Under the pieces are notes generated by a model. That model did not search any database. It had not been told where the DNA came from and worked only from the letters and a program-made list of their open reading frames with translations. The translations under genes were made by a program, and so were the position numbers. Positions 1-8,807 of a stretch of DNA of 64,000 nucleotides are shown here, one piece after another. Source of the stretch: Pseudoxanthomonas sp. 3HH-4 (lineage in GTDB: Bacteria; Pseudomonadota; Gammaproteobacteria; Xanthomonadales; Xanthomonadaceae). Where the stretch lies: NCBI RefSeq assembly GCF_006716465.1, contig NZ_VFPB01000003.1, forward strand, positions 1-64,000, given 5' to 3'. Each line of letters opens with the position of its first letter. Position 1 is the first letter of the stretch.

Positions 1-90
1 GCGCTGGCGGCCAAGCAGGGTGAACCGAAGCAGATCAGCGGCAAGCAGGAGCGTTACGAGAACCTGCTCAACCAGTACCTGCTGCGCTGA
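1..90 (+). CDS. xylA: xylose isomerase, C-terminal end (partial)
   Basis: Only the last 29 codons are inside the window, ending in TGA at 88-90. The tail contains SGKQERYENLLNQYLLR, which resembles the C-terminus of proteobacterial xylose isomerases (SGRQE.LENLV..Y type). The enzyme converts D-xylose to D-xylulose in the cytoplasm. Context supports the call: the next gene is a xylose-type MFS porter and the following 14 kb encode xylan side-chain hydrolases whose end product is xylose. The call rests on a short peptide plus context, so it is good but not certain. Confidence 0.75.
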   Translation, partial: ALAAKQGEPKQISGKQERYENLLNQYLLR

Positions 91-173
91 GCGCGTGATG
101 ACGGCCTCCGCCCCCGTGGTTCGGGCGGAGGCATTGGCAGCAGGTCGATTCGAAGCCTGGAGGGGCGCAACGA

Positions 174-1604
174 ATGAACAGCACCACGCTTGAGGGTGGC
201 AACATCGCCAGTGGCGAAAACACCCGCTTCATCATCCTGATCAGCTGCGTGGCCACGATCGGCGGCTTCCTGTTCGGGTTCGATAGCGGCGTGATCAACG
301 GCACCGTGGACGGCTTGCAGGCGGCCTTCGAATCGGACTCGGTCGGTACGGGATTCAACGTTGCCTCGATGCTGTTGGGCTGCGCGATCGGCGCCTTCTT
401 CGCCGGCCGCCTTGCGGACATGTACGGCCGGCGCAACGTGCTGATCGTGGCCGCCATCTTCTTCATCGTCTCCGCATGGGGGTCGGGCATCGCCACCGGG
501 TCGCTGGAGTTCGTGATCTATCGCGTACTGGGCGGGTTCGCCGTGGGCGCGGCCAGCGTGATGTCGCCGGCGTACATCAGCGAAGTCTCCTCGGCACGCT
601 ATCGCGGGCGGCTGGCCACGGTGCAGCAGATCGCGATCATCGGCGGGCTCTTCGCTGCCTTCCTGAGCAACTATCTGCTGGCGAAGGTGGCCGGCGGATC
701 GGTGACACCGTACTGGCTGGGATACGAAGCCTGGCGCTGGATGTTCTGGGTGGAGATCCTGCCGGCGGGCCTGTTCCTGGTGGCGCTGCTGTTCATCCCC
801 GAGAGCCCGCGCTATCTGGTCGTGAAGGGCAGGCACGAGGAAGCGCTGGCGGTGTTGCAGCAGCTCTACGGCAGCGAAGAGGGGCAGCGGAAGCGGGTGG
901 AGATCCAGGGCAGCCTGGTGTCGGACCACCATCGTCCACGCCTGTCGGATCTCATCAGCAAGACCACCGGAAAAGTGCGACCCATCGTGTGGGTCGGTAT
1001 CGGCCTGGCCACATTCCAGCAGCTGGTCGGCATCAACGTGGTGTTCTACTACGGCGCCGTGCTGTGGCAGGCCGTCGGCTTCTCGGAGAATGACGCGCTG
1101 CTGATCAACGTGCTGTCCGGTGCGTTGAGCATTGGTGCGTGCATCGTCACCGTGCTGCTGATCGACCGGATCGGCCGCAAGCCACTGCTGTGGACAGGCT
1201 CGGTCGGCATGGCGGTTTCACTGGCCGCGGTGGTGGTGGCGTTCGCCAGTGGTTCGCTGGACACGGCGGGCACGCTGCAGTTATCCGGCAGCATGGGCGT
1301 GCTGGCGCTGGTGGCCGCGAACCTGTACGTGGTGTTCTTCAACATCTCGTGGGGCCCGGTGATGTGGGTGATGCTGGGCGAGATGTTCCCCAACCAGATC
1401 CGCGGTTCGGGACTGGCTGTCGCGGGCCTGTTCCAGTGGAGCGCGAACTTCCTGGTCACGATGACCTTCCCGATGCTTCTGGCCGGCATCGGGCTGGCGA
1501 CCACCTATGGTCTCTACACGTTGGCGGCCATCATCTCCGTCTTCTTCGTGCTGAGGTTCGTCCACGAGACGAAGGGCAGGGAACTCGAGCAGATGGAAGG
1601 CTAG
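174..1604 (+). CDS. MFS sugar porter, probable D-xylose:H+ symporter
   Basis: This is a 476-residue protein with about 12 hydrophobic segments and the sugar-porter signatures. GFLFGFDSGVINGT lies in TM1, GRLADMYGRR in the loop after TM2, PESPRYLV before the central loop, and GRKPLLW is the second copy of the loop motif. Length and motifs fit the XylE/GalP family, inner-membrane proton symporters for pentoses or hexoses. A purine-rich GGAGGGG sequence lies about 9 bases before the ATG. It follows xylA by 83 bp and converges with the LacI regulator, so xylose uptake is the most likely role. Substrate choice is inferred from neighbours and cannot be read from the sequence. Confidence 0.85.
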   Translation: MNSTTLEGGNIASGENTRFIILISCVATIGGFLFGFDSGVINGTVDGLQAAFESDSVGTGFNVASMLLGCAIGAFFAGRLADMYGRRNVLIVAAIFFIVSAWGSGIATGSLEFVIYRVLGGFAVGAASVMSPAYISEVSSARYRGRLATVQQIAIIGGLFAAFLSNYLLAKVAGGSVTPYWLGYEAWRWMFWVEILPAGLFLVALLFIPESPRYLVVKGRHEEALAVLQQLYGSEEGQRKRVEIQGSLVSDHHRPRLSDLISKTTGKVRPIVWVGIGLATFQQLVGINVVFYYGAVLWQAVGFSENDALLINVLSGALSIGACIVTVLLIDRIGRKPLLWTGSVGMAVSLAAVVVAFASGSLDTAGTLQLSGSMGVLALVAANLYVVFFNISWGPVMWVMLGEMFPNQIRGSGLAVAGLFQWSANFLVTMTFPMLLAGIGLATTYGLYTLAAIISVFFVLRFVHETKGRELEQMEG

Positions 1605-1679
1605 GAGCGGAGCATGCCTTTGCCGGCGCGCCAGCCCAGTCGTCCCGTCGCGCCATGTGCACGGCGGGACCGTGGCGTG

Positions 1680-2747
1680 TCAGCGGCGCTTGGCCTTGGG
1701 CGGAACCGAGACCGAATCGCGCACGACCAGCCGGTGCGCCGCCACGTGGTCGGCGAGCACGCGGGTCGTGCCATCCTGGCGGCGGATGCTACGCAGCAGG
1801 ACGTCGATGGCGTCGTTGGCCATCGAGGCGATCGGCTGGTGGATGGTGGTGAGTTCCGGCCATACCGTCGTGGCGGCCGAGGTGTCATCGAAGCCCACCA
1901 CCGAAAGATCACGCGGCACATCCAGCCCGCGCCGGTGCGCCACCGAGATGACGGCGGCGGCCATGTCGTCGTTGCTGGCGATGATGGCGCTGGGCATCCG
2001 GCGCAGCGACAACAGTTTCTCCGCTGCCTTAAGCCCCGCGCGATACGTGTAGTCGCCGGGCTGCACCAGGCCGGGCTCCAGTGCCAGGCCCGCCTCATGC
2101 AGGGCCGCTTGGAAACCCTCGAAGCGCCGTGCACTGGCGCTGAGATCGGACCTGCCCTTGATGAATCCGATGTGGGTATGGCCGTGCTCGATGAGGTGTT
2201 CGGCCATTTCCTTGCCCGCGCGGAAGTCGTCGATGCGCACGCAGGAGATCTCGTTGCTGAATCGTCCGGACGCGATGGCGACTACCGGGACACCGGCGCG
2301 AACCAGTTCGCTCACCGCCGCGCGGGATTCGCACAGGGGCGGCGGCAGGATGACGCCATCGACACGTTTGGCCAGTTCGCGCGCGGCCTTGCGCTCGGAT
2401 TCGGCATCCAGGTCGTCCCAGTATTCGCTCACCAGCTGGATGGTCGTCCGCGAGGCGACGCGCAGCAGGCCAAGCAGCAATTCGCGCAGATAGGCGCCGG
2501 TGGGATTGGTATAGATCAGCGCGATGCGGGTGTGCTGGGCGGCCGCCAGCGAGCTGGCCGCCAGGTTGGGCGTGTAGTCGAGCTTGCGGACGGCGCGCAT
2601 GACCCGTTCGCGCGTCGCATCCTTGACCTTGGTCTTGCCGTTGATCACGCGCGACACGGTCATCGGGGAAACGCCCGCGAGCGCGGCGACTTCGTCGATG
2701 GTGATGCCGCGGCTCTTGCGTCGCACGGCTCTCGTCGGCTTTTCCAA
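1680..2747 (-). CDS. LacI-family transcriptional regulator of the xylan locus
   Basis: This is a 355-residue LacI/GalR protein. The N-terminal HTH (about residues 14-35) contains ITIDEVAALAGVSPMTVSRVING, read here as helix-turn-helix plus the start of the hinge, and the rest is a periplasmic-binding-protein-like effector domain. The apparent start is a TTG at 2745-2747, with AAAGGA about 8 bases upstream. No ATG lies before the HTH, so the rare start looks real. It is divergent from the GH67 gene across a 77-bp gap and convergent with the MFS porter, a typical place for a xylose or xylo-oligosaccharide sensing repressor. I looked for an obvious palindromic operator in that gap and found none. 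The effector identity is inferred. Confidence 0.88.
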   Translation of the reverse strand: MEKPTRAVRRKSRGITIDEVAALAGVSPMTVSRVINGKTKVKDATRERVMRAVRKLDYTPNLAASSLAAAQHTRIALIYTNPTGAYLRELLLGLLRVASRTTIQLVSEYWDDLDAESERKAARELAKRVDGVILPPPLCESRAAVSELVRAGVPVVAIASGRFSNEISCVRIDDFRAGKEMAEHLIEHGHTHIGFIKGRSDLSASARRFEGFQAALHEAGLALEPGLVQPGDYTYRAGLKAAEKLLSLRRMPSAIIASNDDMAAAVISVAHRRGLDVPRDLSVVGFDDTSAATTVWPELTTIHQPIASMANDAIDVLLRSIRRQDGTTRVLADHVAAHRLVVRDSVSVPPKAKRR

Positions 2748-2824
2748 AACGGGTTCCTTTCAGGGGTCGGAAGGCGGGCGACCCATGACCGCTCCGCGCG
2801 ACAGCAGCCAGCGCGGGGACGGCC

Positions 2825-5062
2825 ATGAAATCCGCGTTCTGGCCCGGTTTGCTGTCGTGCCTCATGGTATCGCCAACGCGGCGGGGCGACGAGGGGCGTG
2901 CCTTTCGGCGCGGCCTCCACCTGCTTGTCGTGGGCTGCCTGATGTGCGTGCAGGCGGTCGGTGTGCAGGCGGAGGACGGCTACGACCTCTGGTTGCGCTA
3001 TGCGCCCGCCGCACCGGCAACGGCGGAGCACTACCGGTCACGCACCACGCAGTTGGTGATGCCGGCGCCGTCGGCCACGTTGGCGGCCGCGCACGCGGAG
3101 CTGCGGCGTGGCGTTGCCGGTCTGACCGGGCAGGCACCCGATCCTGCAGTGGCGGTCACGCGCGATGGCGCGGTCGTGGCGGGCACGGCCGCTTCATCTC
3201 CCGTCGTCGCCGGCCTGCGGCTGGACACGCGTGCGCTGGGCGCCGAGGGTTACCTGATCGGCAGTGTGCGCGTCGGTGGCCACGCGGCCACGGTGATCGC
3301 GGCGAACACCGATGTCGGCGTGCTCTACGGCAGCTTCCATTTCCTTCGCCTGCTGCAGACGGGGCAGACGATCGATGCGCTGGACGTGCGCGAATCGCCG
3401 CGCGTGAAACTGCGCGTGCTGAACCATTGGGACAATCTCGACGGCTATGTCGAGCGTGGCTACGCCGGTGCTTCGATCTGGGACTGGCACACGCTGCCCG
3501 ACTACCTGGATCCCCGTTACACCGACTACGCCCGCGCCAATGCATCGCTGGGCATCAACGGCACGGTGCTCAACAACGTCAACGCCAATGCACTGAGCCT
3601 GACGCCCATGTACCTGGACAAGACCCGGGCGCTGGCATCGGTGTTCCGTCCTTATGGCATCCGCGTCTACCTGAGCGCCCGCTTCAGCGCACCGATGGAG
3701 ATCGGGGGACTGCAGACGGCCGACCCGCTGGACCCGGCCGTGCGGCGCTGGTGGAAGGACAAGGCCGACGAGATCTATCGCCTCATTCCGGATTTCGGCG
3801 GCTTCCTGGTGAAGGCGAACTCGGAAGGCCAGCCCGGTCCGCAGGACTACGGCAGGTCCCACATCGATGGCGCGAACATGCTGGCCGAGGCGCTGGCGCC
3901 CCATGGCGGCACGGTGATGTGGCGCGCGTTCGTCTACTCGCATGAGGAACCCGAAGATCGCGCCAAGCAGGCGTATACAGAATTCGTGCCTCACGACGGC
4001 AAGTTCCGCGACAACGTCCTGGTCCAGGTGAAGAACGGCCCCGTCGATTTCCAGCCGCGCGAGCCGTTCCATCCGCTGTTCGGCGCCATGCCGCGCACGC
4101 CGTTGATGCTGGAGCTGCAGATCACCAAGGAATATCTCGGGTTCGCCACGCATCTGGTCTATCTGGGGCCGCTGTACGAAGAAGTGCTCGCCGCAGACAC
4201 GCATGCGCGCGGCACCGGTTCCACGGTCAGGAAGGTCATCGACGGCACGCTCGAGGGACACGCGCTCACCGGCATGGCCGGTGTGGCGAACATCGGCGCG
4301 GACCGCCAATGGAGCGGGTCGCACTTTGACCAGGCCAACTGGTACGTGTACGGCCGGCTTGCGTGGAATCCCTCACTGACCGCGCGCGGCATCGCCGACG
4401 AGTGGGTACGCATGACCTTCTCCGACGATGACCGCGTGGTGGCACCCGTCGTGGAGATGATGATGGGGTCGCGCCAGGCGGCCGTGGACTACATGACGCC
4501 GCTGGGCCTGCACCACCTGATGGGGCGCGGGCATCACTACGGTCCGGGGCCGTGGGTGCAGGGCGGTCCGCGTGCCGACTGGACATCGGTGTACTACCAC
4601 CACGCCGACCTGCAGGGCATCGGCTTTGACCGGTCCGCGACGGGGAGCAACGCCGTGGCGCAGTATTTCCCGCCGGTGGCGCGGCAGTTCGGCGATGTAG
4701 AGCGCGTGCCGGAGGAGTTCCTCCTGTGGTTCCACCACGTGCCCTGGGATCACCCGATGGCATCGGGCCGGCCGTTGTGGGACGAACTGGTGATGCGCTA
4801 CGCCCGCGGCGTGGCCTACGTAAGCGGCATGCGGTCCACGTGGGACGGATTGGCGCCGCATGTCGATGCGCCGCGGCATGCGCAGGTGGCGGCCTTCCTG
4901 GGCATCCAGCAGAAGGAAGCGCAGTGGTGGCGCGACGCCAGCATCGCGTACTTCCAGACCTTCGCGCGCCGCCCGCTGCCGGAAGGCCAACTCCCGCCAC
5001 TGCATCCGCTGGCGTACTACGAAGCCCTGCAGTTCCCGCATGCGCCGGGGGACGGTCGATGA
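2825..5062 (+). CDS. GH67 alpha-glucuronidase, exported
   Basis: This is a 745-residue protein of full GH67 length. It removes (4-O-methyl)-glucuronic acid from the non-reducing end of xylo-oligosaccharides. Family landmarks include KANSEGQPGPQDYG, containing the Glu that acts as acid in characterised GH67 enzymes, then NGPVDFQPREP and LELQITKEYLG, which carry the Asp and Glu placed as the catalytic base pair. The N-terminus has a hydrophobic stretch (LHLLVVGCLMCVQAVGVQA), so a signal peptide is likely. A start at the internal ATG near 2861 would give a more typical leader than the annotated 2825. The stop overlaps the next start as ATGA, implying an operon. Confidence 0.93.
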   Translation: MKSAFWPGLLSCLMVSPTRRGDEGRAFRRGLHLLVVGCLMCVQAVGVQAEDGYDLWLRYAPAAPATAEHYRSRTTQLVMPAPSATLAAAHAELRRGVAGLTGQAPDPAVAVTRDGAVVAGTAASSPVVAGLRLDTRALGAEGYLIGSVRVGGHAATVIAANTDVGVLYGSFHFLRLLQTGQTIDALDVRESPRVKLRVLNHWDNLDGYVERGYAGASIWDWHTLPDYLDPRYTDYARANASLGINGTVLNNVNANALSLTPMYLDKTRALASVFRPYGIRVYLSARFSAPMEIGGLQTADPLDPAVRRWWKDKADEIYRLIPDFGGFLVKANSEGQPGPQDYGRSHIDGANMLAEALAPHGGTVMWRAFVYSHEEPEDRAKQAYTEFVPHDGKFRDNVLVQVKNGPVDFQPREPFHPLFGAMPRTPLMLELQITKEYLGFATHLVYLGPLYEEVLAADTHARGTGSTVRKVIDGTLEGHALTGMAGVANIGADRQWSGSHFDQANWYVYGRLAWNPSLTARGIADEWVRMTFSDDDRVVAPVVEMMMGSRQAAVDYMTPLGLHHLMGRGHHYGPGPWVQGGPRADWTSVYYHHADLQGIGFDRSATGSNAVAQYFPPVARQFGDVERVPEEFLLWFHHVPWDHPMASGRPLWDELVMRYARGVAYVSGMRSTWDGLAPHVDAPRHAQVAAFLGIQQKEAQWWRDASIAYFQTFARRPLPEGQLPPLHPLAYYEALQFPHAPGDGR

Positions 5063-7044
5063 AGGCTTCCAGCATCACGGGGTTGCTGCTGGCGGTCGCG
5101 CTGCTGGGGAGCGGCGCGACCGTCGCGCACGCCCGCGAGCCCGATGGCGCACTGCTGCATGCCCTGTTCCAGGACCACATGGTGCTGCAACGCGACGCCA
5201 CCATCCGCGTCTGGGGTCATGCCGATCCGGGCGAACAGGTCAGCGTGATGCTGGACGGCACGAAGGCGCGTGCGCGTACTGCGGCCGATGGCACGTGGGA
5301 GGCGACACTGCCGACACGCGCCGCCGGCGGACCCTACGATCTGGTGGTGGAAGCCGGCGCGGGCGCGCAGACGGTGCGCGACGTATACGTGGGCGACGTC
5401 TGGCTTTGCGCCGGGCAGTCGAACATGGAGTTACCGGTCTGGCGGGCGCTGGATGCGAGTTCGGAGATCGCATCCGCGGCGCATCCGCGGATCCGGTTGT
5501 TCACGGTGCCGCAGGCAGGTGCCGTCGCACCCCAGTCCCGTTTCCAGGGTGATGCACGCTGGCAGGTGGCGTCGCCGGATTCCGTGCGGGATTTCTCCGC
5601 CGCCTGCTTTTACTTCGCGCGGGAACTGCAGAAGACGGTCGACGTGCCGATGGGCCTGATCCAGGCGGCCTGGGGCGGCTCGCGGATCGAAGCCTGGACC
5701 AGCGCCACGGCACTGCGTACCGGTGGCGGGAGCGCTGAAGCGCTCGACGTGCTTGCGCTTTACGCCACGGATACGCCTGCTGCGCTCGCGCGATGGGGCC
5801 GTCATTGGGAGCGCTGGTGGACCGTGCGCGAAGGCGCCACGCCGGGCGACGCCCCCTGGCGTGCAGATGCGCCCGACACCGGGTGGCGCACGGCGCCCGC
5901 AACGCTCGGCGCATGGGAGCGCTGGGGCGTGCCGGCGCTCGACGACTACAACGGCATGGTGTGGTATCGCACGCAGGTGACGTTGACGGCGGCGCAGGCG
6001 ACACGTGGCGCAACGCTGGAGCTCGGGCCCGCCGACGAGACCGACATGACCTGGGTCAACGGCACCGCCGTGGGCAGCCGCTACGGCGCCGGTGAGCCGC
6101 GTCGCTATCCGCTGCCGTCCGGATTGTTGAAGGCGGGCATCAACACGGTGGTGGTCAACGTGCTGGACACCTATCGCGACGGCGGGCTCGCGGGCCCGGC
6201 CAGTGCGCACGCGCTGACCTTCGACGATGGCACGCGCGTGGTGCTGGACAGCCGCTGGCGCTACCGGCCCGAGCCCGGTGCCGATGAGCCCCCCCGTGCG
6301 CCGTGGCATACGGCATCGGGGGTGTCGACGTTGTACAACGGCATGATCGCGCCGCTGGGCGCGGTCGGTCTGCGCGGCATGCTCTGGTACCAGGGCGAAT
6401 CCAATACCGGTGACGGCGCTGCCTATGCCGTGCGGCTGCGCACGCTGCGTGATGACTGGCGGCAGCGCTTCGGCGCGCAGGTGCCGTGGGTGGTGGTGCA
6501 GCTGGCCGGCTATGGCCTGCCACCGTCGGCGCCGGTGGAAAGCGGCTGGGCACAGGTGCGCGAGGCGCAGCGGCGGGTCGTTGCTGAAGATCCGCACTCC
6601 GAGCTGGTGGTCGCCATCGACATCGGTGACGCCTACGACATCCATCCGCCGAACAAGCAGGAACTCGGCCGCCGCCTGGCGCGCGTGGCACGCCATGTCG
6701 TCTACGGTGAACGTGCGCTTGCGCCGTCCGGACCAACCGCGCGTGCTGCAGCACGCGCGCCGGACGGCGTCAGGGTGGCGTTCGACGATGTCACCGGCGC
6801 ACTGGTGACGACCGGCGCGAACGGCCCCATCGGCTTTGAACTCTGCGATGCGGCGAAGCGCTGCGACTACGCGGATGCCGCCCTCGACGGGCGGTATGTC
6901 GTGTTGCGCAGCCCGCGCGCTTCCAACGCCATGTACGTGCGCTACTGCTGGGCGGATGGCCCGGTATGCACGCTTCGCGATACCGCCGGGTTGCCGGCAG
7001 GTCCCTTCGAACTTCCCGTCCCTGCCGTCGAGGTGCCCCGATGA
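5059..7044 (+). CDS. SGNH-type carbohydrate acetylesterase (sialate O-acetylesterase family)
   Basis: The ATG at 5059 overlaps the preceding stop, and a clean signal peptide follows (MKASSITGLLLAVALLGSG to AHA). Upstream in-frame codons belong inside the GH67 gene and were not used. The 661-residue product has LCAGQSNMELP (nucleophile Ser block, near residue 120), QAAWGGSRIEAW, and YQGESNT near residue 445, the hallmark of the sialate 9-O-acetylesterase/SASA fold. A beta-sandwich insert lies between the two halves. In a xylan cluster the natural substrate is more likely acetyl groups on (glucurono)xylan oligosaccharides than sialic acid. It probably acts in the periplasm with GH67 and GH43. 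Confidence 0.88.
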   Translation: MKASSITGLLLAVALLGSGATVAHAREPDGALLHALFQDHMVLQRDATIRVWGHADPGEQVSVMLDGTKARARTAADGTWEATLPTRAAGGPYDLVVEAGAGAQTVRDVYVGDVWLCAGQSNMELPVWRALDASSEIASAAHPRIRLFTVPQAGAVAPQSRFQGDARWQVASPDSVRDFSAACFYFARELQKTVDVPMGLIQAAWGGSRIEAWTSATALRTGGGSAEALDVLALYATDTPAALARWGRHWERWWTVREGATPGDAPWRADAPDTGWRTAPATLGAWERWGVPALDDYNGMVWYRTQVTLTAAQATRGATLELGPADETDMTWVNGTAVGSRYGAGEPRRYPLPSGLLKAGINTVVVNVLDTYRDGGLAGPASAHALTFDDGTRVVLDSRWRYRPEPGADEPPRAPWHTASGVSTLYNGMIAPLGAVGLRGMLWYQGESNTGDGAAYAVRLRTLRDDWRQRFGAQVPWVVVQLAGYGLPPSAPVESGWAQVREAQRRVVAEDPHSELVVAIDIGDAYDIHPPNKQELGRRLARVARHVVYGERALAPSGPTARAAARAPDGVRVAFDDVTGALVTTGANGPIGFELCDAAKRCDYADAALDGRYVVLRSPRASNAMYVRYCWADGPVCTLRDTAGLPAGPFELPVPAVEVPR

Positions 7045-8807
7045 AGCTGTTCTCCCCGCGTCGCCACCAGAACGACCGCCGACATGCCAGTGCGCAGGGT
7101 GCAACCCGCCACGCCGCGCGCGGCCTACTGGCCGCCGCGCTCCTGCTGCTGACGGTCACCGGCAACGCCCAGCCATACGACGGGGCGCCGCCGGTCTACT
7201 TCGACTGGTTCGAATACACCGGCCGCGATGCGGCATTCGAACCGCCGCTGCCGTCCGGCCACTACCGCAACCCCATCCTGGCCGGTTTCCATGCCGACCC
7301 CAGCATCGTCAGCGCGAACGGCAAGTTCTACCTGGTCAATTCCAGCTTCACCTTCTTCCCGGGCATCCCGGTGTTCGAGAGCACGGACCTGGTGCACTGG
7401 AAGCAGATCGGCAACGTCATCGACCGGCCGTCGCAGCTCGACTTCGACGGCCTGAGCGTGTCGCGGGGCATCTTCGCGCCCGCCATCGAATTCCATGACG
7501 GCATGTTCTACCTGGTGACCACGGCCACGGACAGTGGTGGCAACTTCATCGCCACCGCCCGCGATCCGGCGGGTCCCTGGTCGGACCCGCACTGGCTGCC
7601 CAGCATCGGTGGCATCGACCCGTCGCTGTTCTTCGATACCGATGGCAAGGTCTACCTGCTCAACAACGACGAGCCGCCCGGACCGGCGCGCTATGACGGC
7701 CACCGCGCCATCTGGATGCAGCAGATCGACATCGCCCGCTTCCAGCCCATCGGCCCCCGCAAAGTGCTGATCGATGGCGGTGTCGAACCTGAAAAGAATC
7801 CGATCTGGATCGAGGGGCCGCACATCTACAAGCGCGACGGCTGGTACTACCTGTCCGATGCCGAAGGCGGCACGGGGCCGCAACATTCGCAGGTGGTGTT
7901 GCGCAGCCGCGATGTCTGGGGCCCGTATGCCCCGTACGCAGGCAATCCGATCCTGACCCAGCGCGACCTGGCGCCGGACCGGCGCCTGCCGATCACCAAT
8001 GCCGGCCACGCCGATCTGGTCGAAGGCCCTGACGGGACGTGGTGGGCGGTGTTCCTGGCCAGCCGCAACTACCAGCATCGCCACTACAACACCGGGCGCG
8101 AAACCTATCTGCTGCCGGTGCAGTGGCGCGATGGCTGGCCGGTAATCCTGCCGGCGGGGCAGACCATCCCCTACATTGCCGCCGCGCCCTCGTGGATGCG
8201 CGGGAATGCCACGCAGGCGCCGTTCACCGGCAATTTCGTGCATCGCGACGAGTTTGACGGCACCACGCTGCGGCCCGAGTGGCTGCGCGTACGCGTGCCC
8301 AAGCAGGCGTGGGCCGACCTGGCCGCGCGCCCGGGTGCGCTCGCCGTGCATCCACTGCCGGAAGGACTGGACACGCTGCGCAACCCGGCGTTCCTCGGCC
8401 GGCGCCAGCAGCACCTGCGCTTCGAGGCCAGCACGGCGATGACGCGGCCCGCGCCTGGCATCGCGGCGGGTATGGCTGCCTTCCAGAGTGAGGCGTACTG
8501 GTATTTCCTCGGGGTGCGGCCTGCGGCCGATGGGCGCATGGCCGTCTTCCTTGAAGGCCGCGACGGTGGCGGCACCACGCGCACACTCGCCACGCGCGAG
8601 GTCGAGGGCAGCGACACGCTGCGGCTGAAGATTGAAGGCGATGAAGGTGCCTACGGGTTCGCGTTCGATACCGGCGATGGCCGGGGCTGGCAATCGCTGG
8701 CGCGCGATGTCGATGGCACCGTGTTGAGCACCGATCGCGCCGGCGGCTTCGTTGGCACGCTGCTGGGCCCTTTTGCACGCGATGAACGTCCCTTGAGGAG
8801 CGAATGA
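7041..8807 (+). CDS. GH43 beta-xylosidase / alpha-L-arabinofuranosidase with C-terminal beta-sandwich
   Basis: The start at 7041 overlaps the esterase stop (ATGA). A basic N-terminus and hydrophobic run (GLLAAALLLLTVTGNA) form a signal peptide. The 588-residue protein has the GH43 five-blade propeller landmarks: NPILAGFHADPSI (catalytic base Asp near residue 85), GGIDPSLFFDTDG (pKa-modulating Asp near 193) and IEGPHIYKRDGWYYL (acid Glu near 259). From about residue 400 a beta-sandwich of the DUF1349/GH43_C2 type follows, as in two-domain xylosidases. Expected substrates are xylo-oligosaccharides or arabinosyl side chains. Which activity dominates cannot be told from sequence alone. Confidence 0.92.
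   Translation: MKLFSPRRHQNDRRHASAQGATRHAARGLLAAALLLLTVTGNAQPYDGAPPVYFDWFEYTGRDAAFEPPLPSGHYRNPILAGFHADPSIVSANGKFYLVNSSFTFFPGIPVFESTDLVHWKQIGNVIDRPSQLDFDGLSVSRGIFAPAIEFHDGMFYLVTTATDSGGNFIATARDPAGPWSDPHWLPSIGGIDPSLFFDTDGKVYLLNNDEPPGPARYDGHRAIWMQQIDIARFQPIGPRKVLIDGGVEPEKNPIWIEGPHIYKRDGWYYLSDAEGGTGPQHSQVVLRSRDVWGPYAPYAGNPILTQRDLAPDRRLPITNAGHADLVEGPDGTWWAVFLASRNYQHRHYNTGRETYLLPVQWRDGWPVILPAGQTIPYIAAAPSWMRGNATQAPFTGNFVHRDEFDGTTLRPEWLRVRVPKQAWADLAARPGALAVHPLPEGLDTLRNPAFLGRRQQHLRFEASTAMTRPAPGIAAGMAAFQSEAYWYFLGVRPAADGRMAVFLEGRDGGGTTRTLATREVEGSDTLRLKIEGDEGAYGFAFDTGDGRGWQSLARDVDGTVLSTDRAGGFVGTLLGPFARDERPLRSE

Noticed and set aside
1640-1675. GTCCCG/CGGGAC inverted repeat between MFS and LacI genes as terminator
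   Set aside because: The 6-bp stem has a long loop and no T-run; too weak to call.
2748-2824. Palindromic LacI/xyl-box operator between the regulator and GH67
   Set aside because: I looked for a GGTAGCGCTA-like or other dyad and found no convincing one in this gap.
5431-7104. 557-codon antisense frame over the acetylesterase
   Set aside because: Shadow of a clear SGNH esterase; composition is Arg/His/Pro/Ala-rich as in GC-rich shadows.
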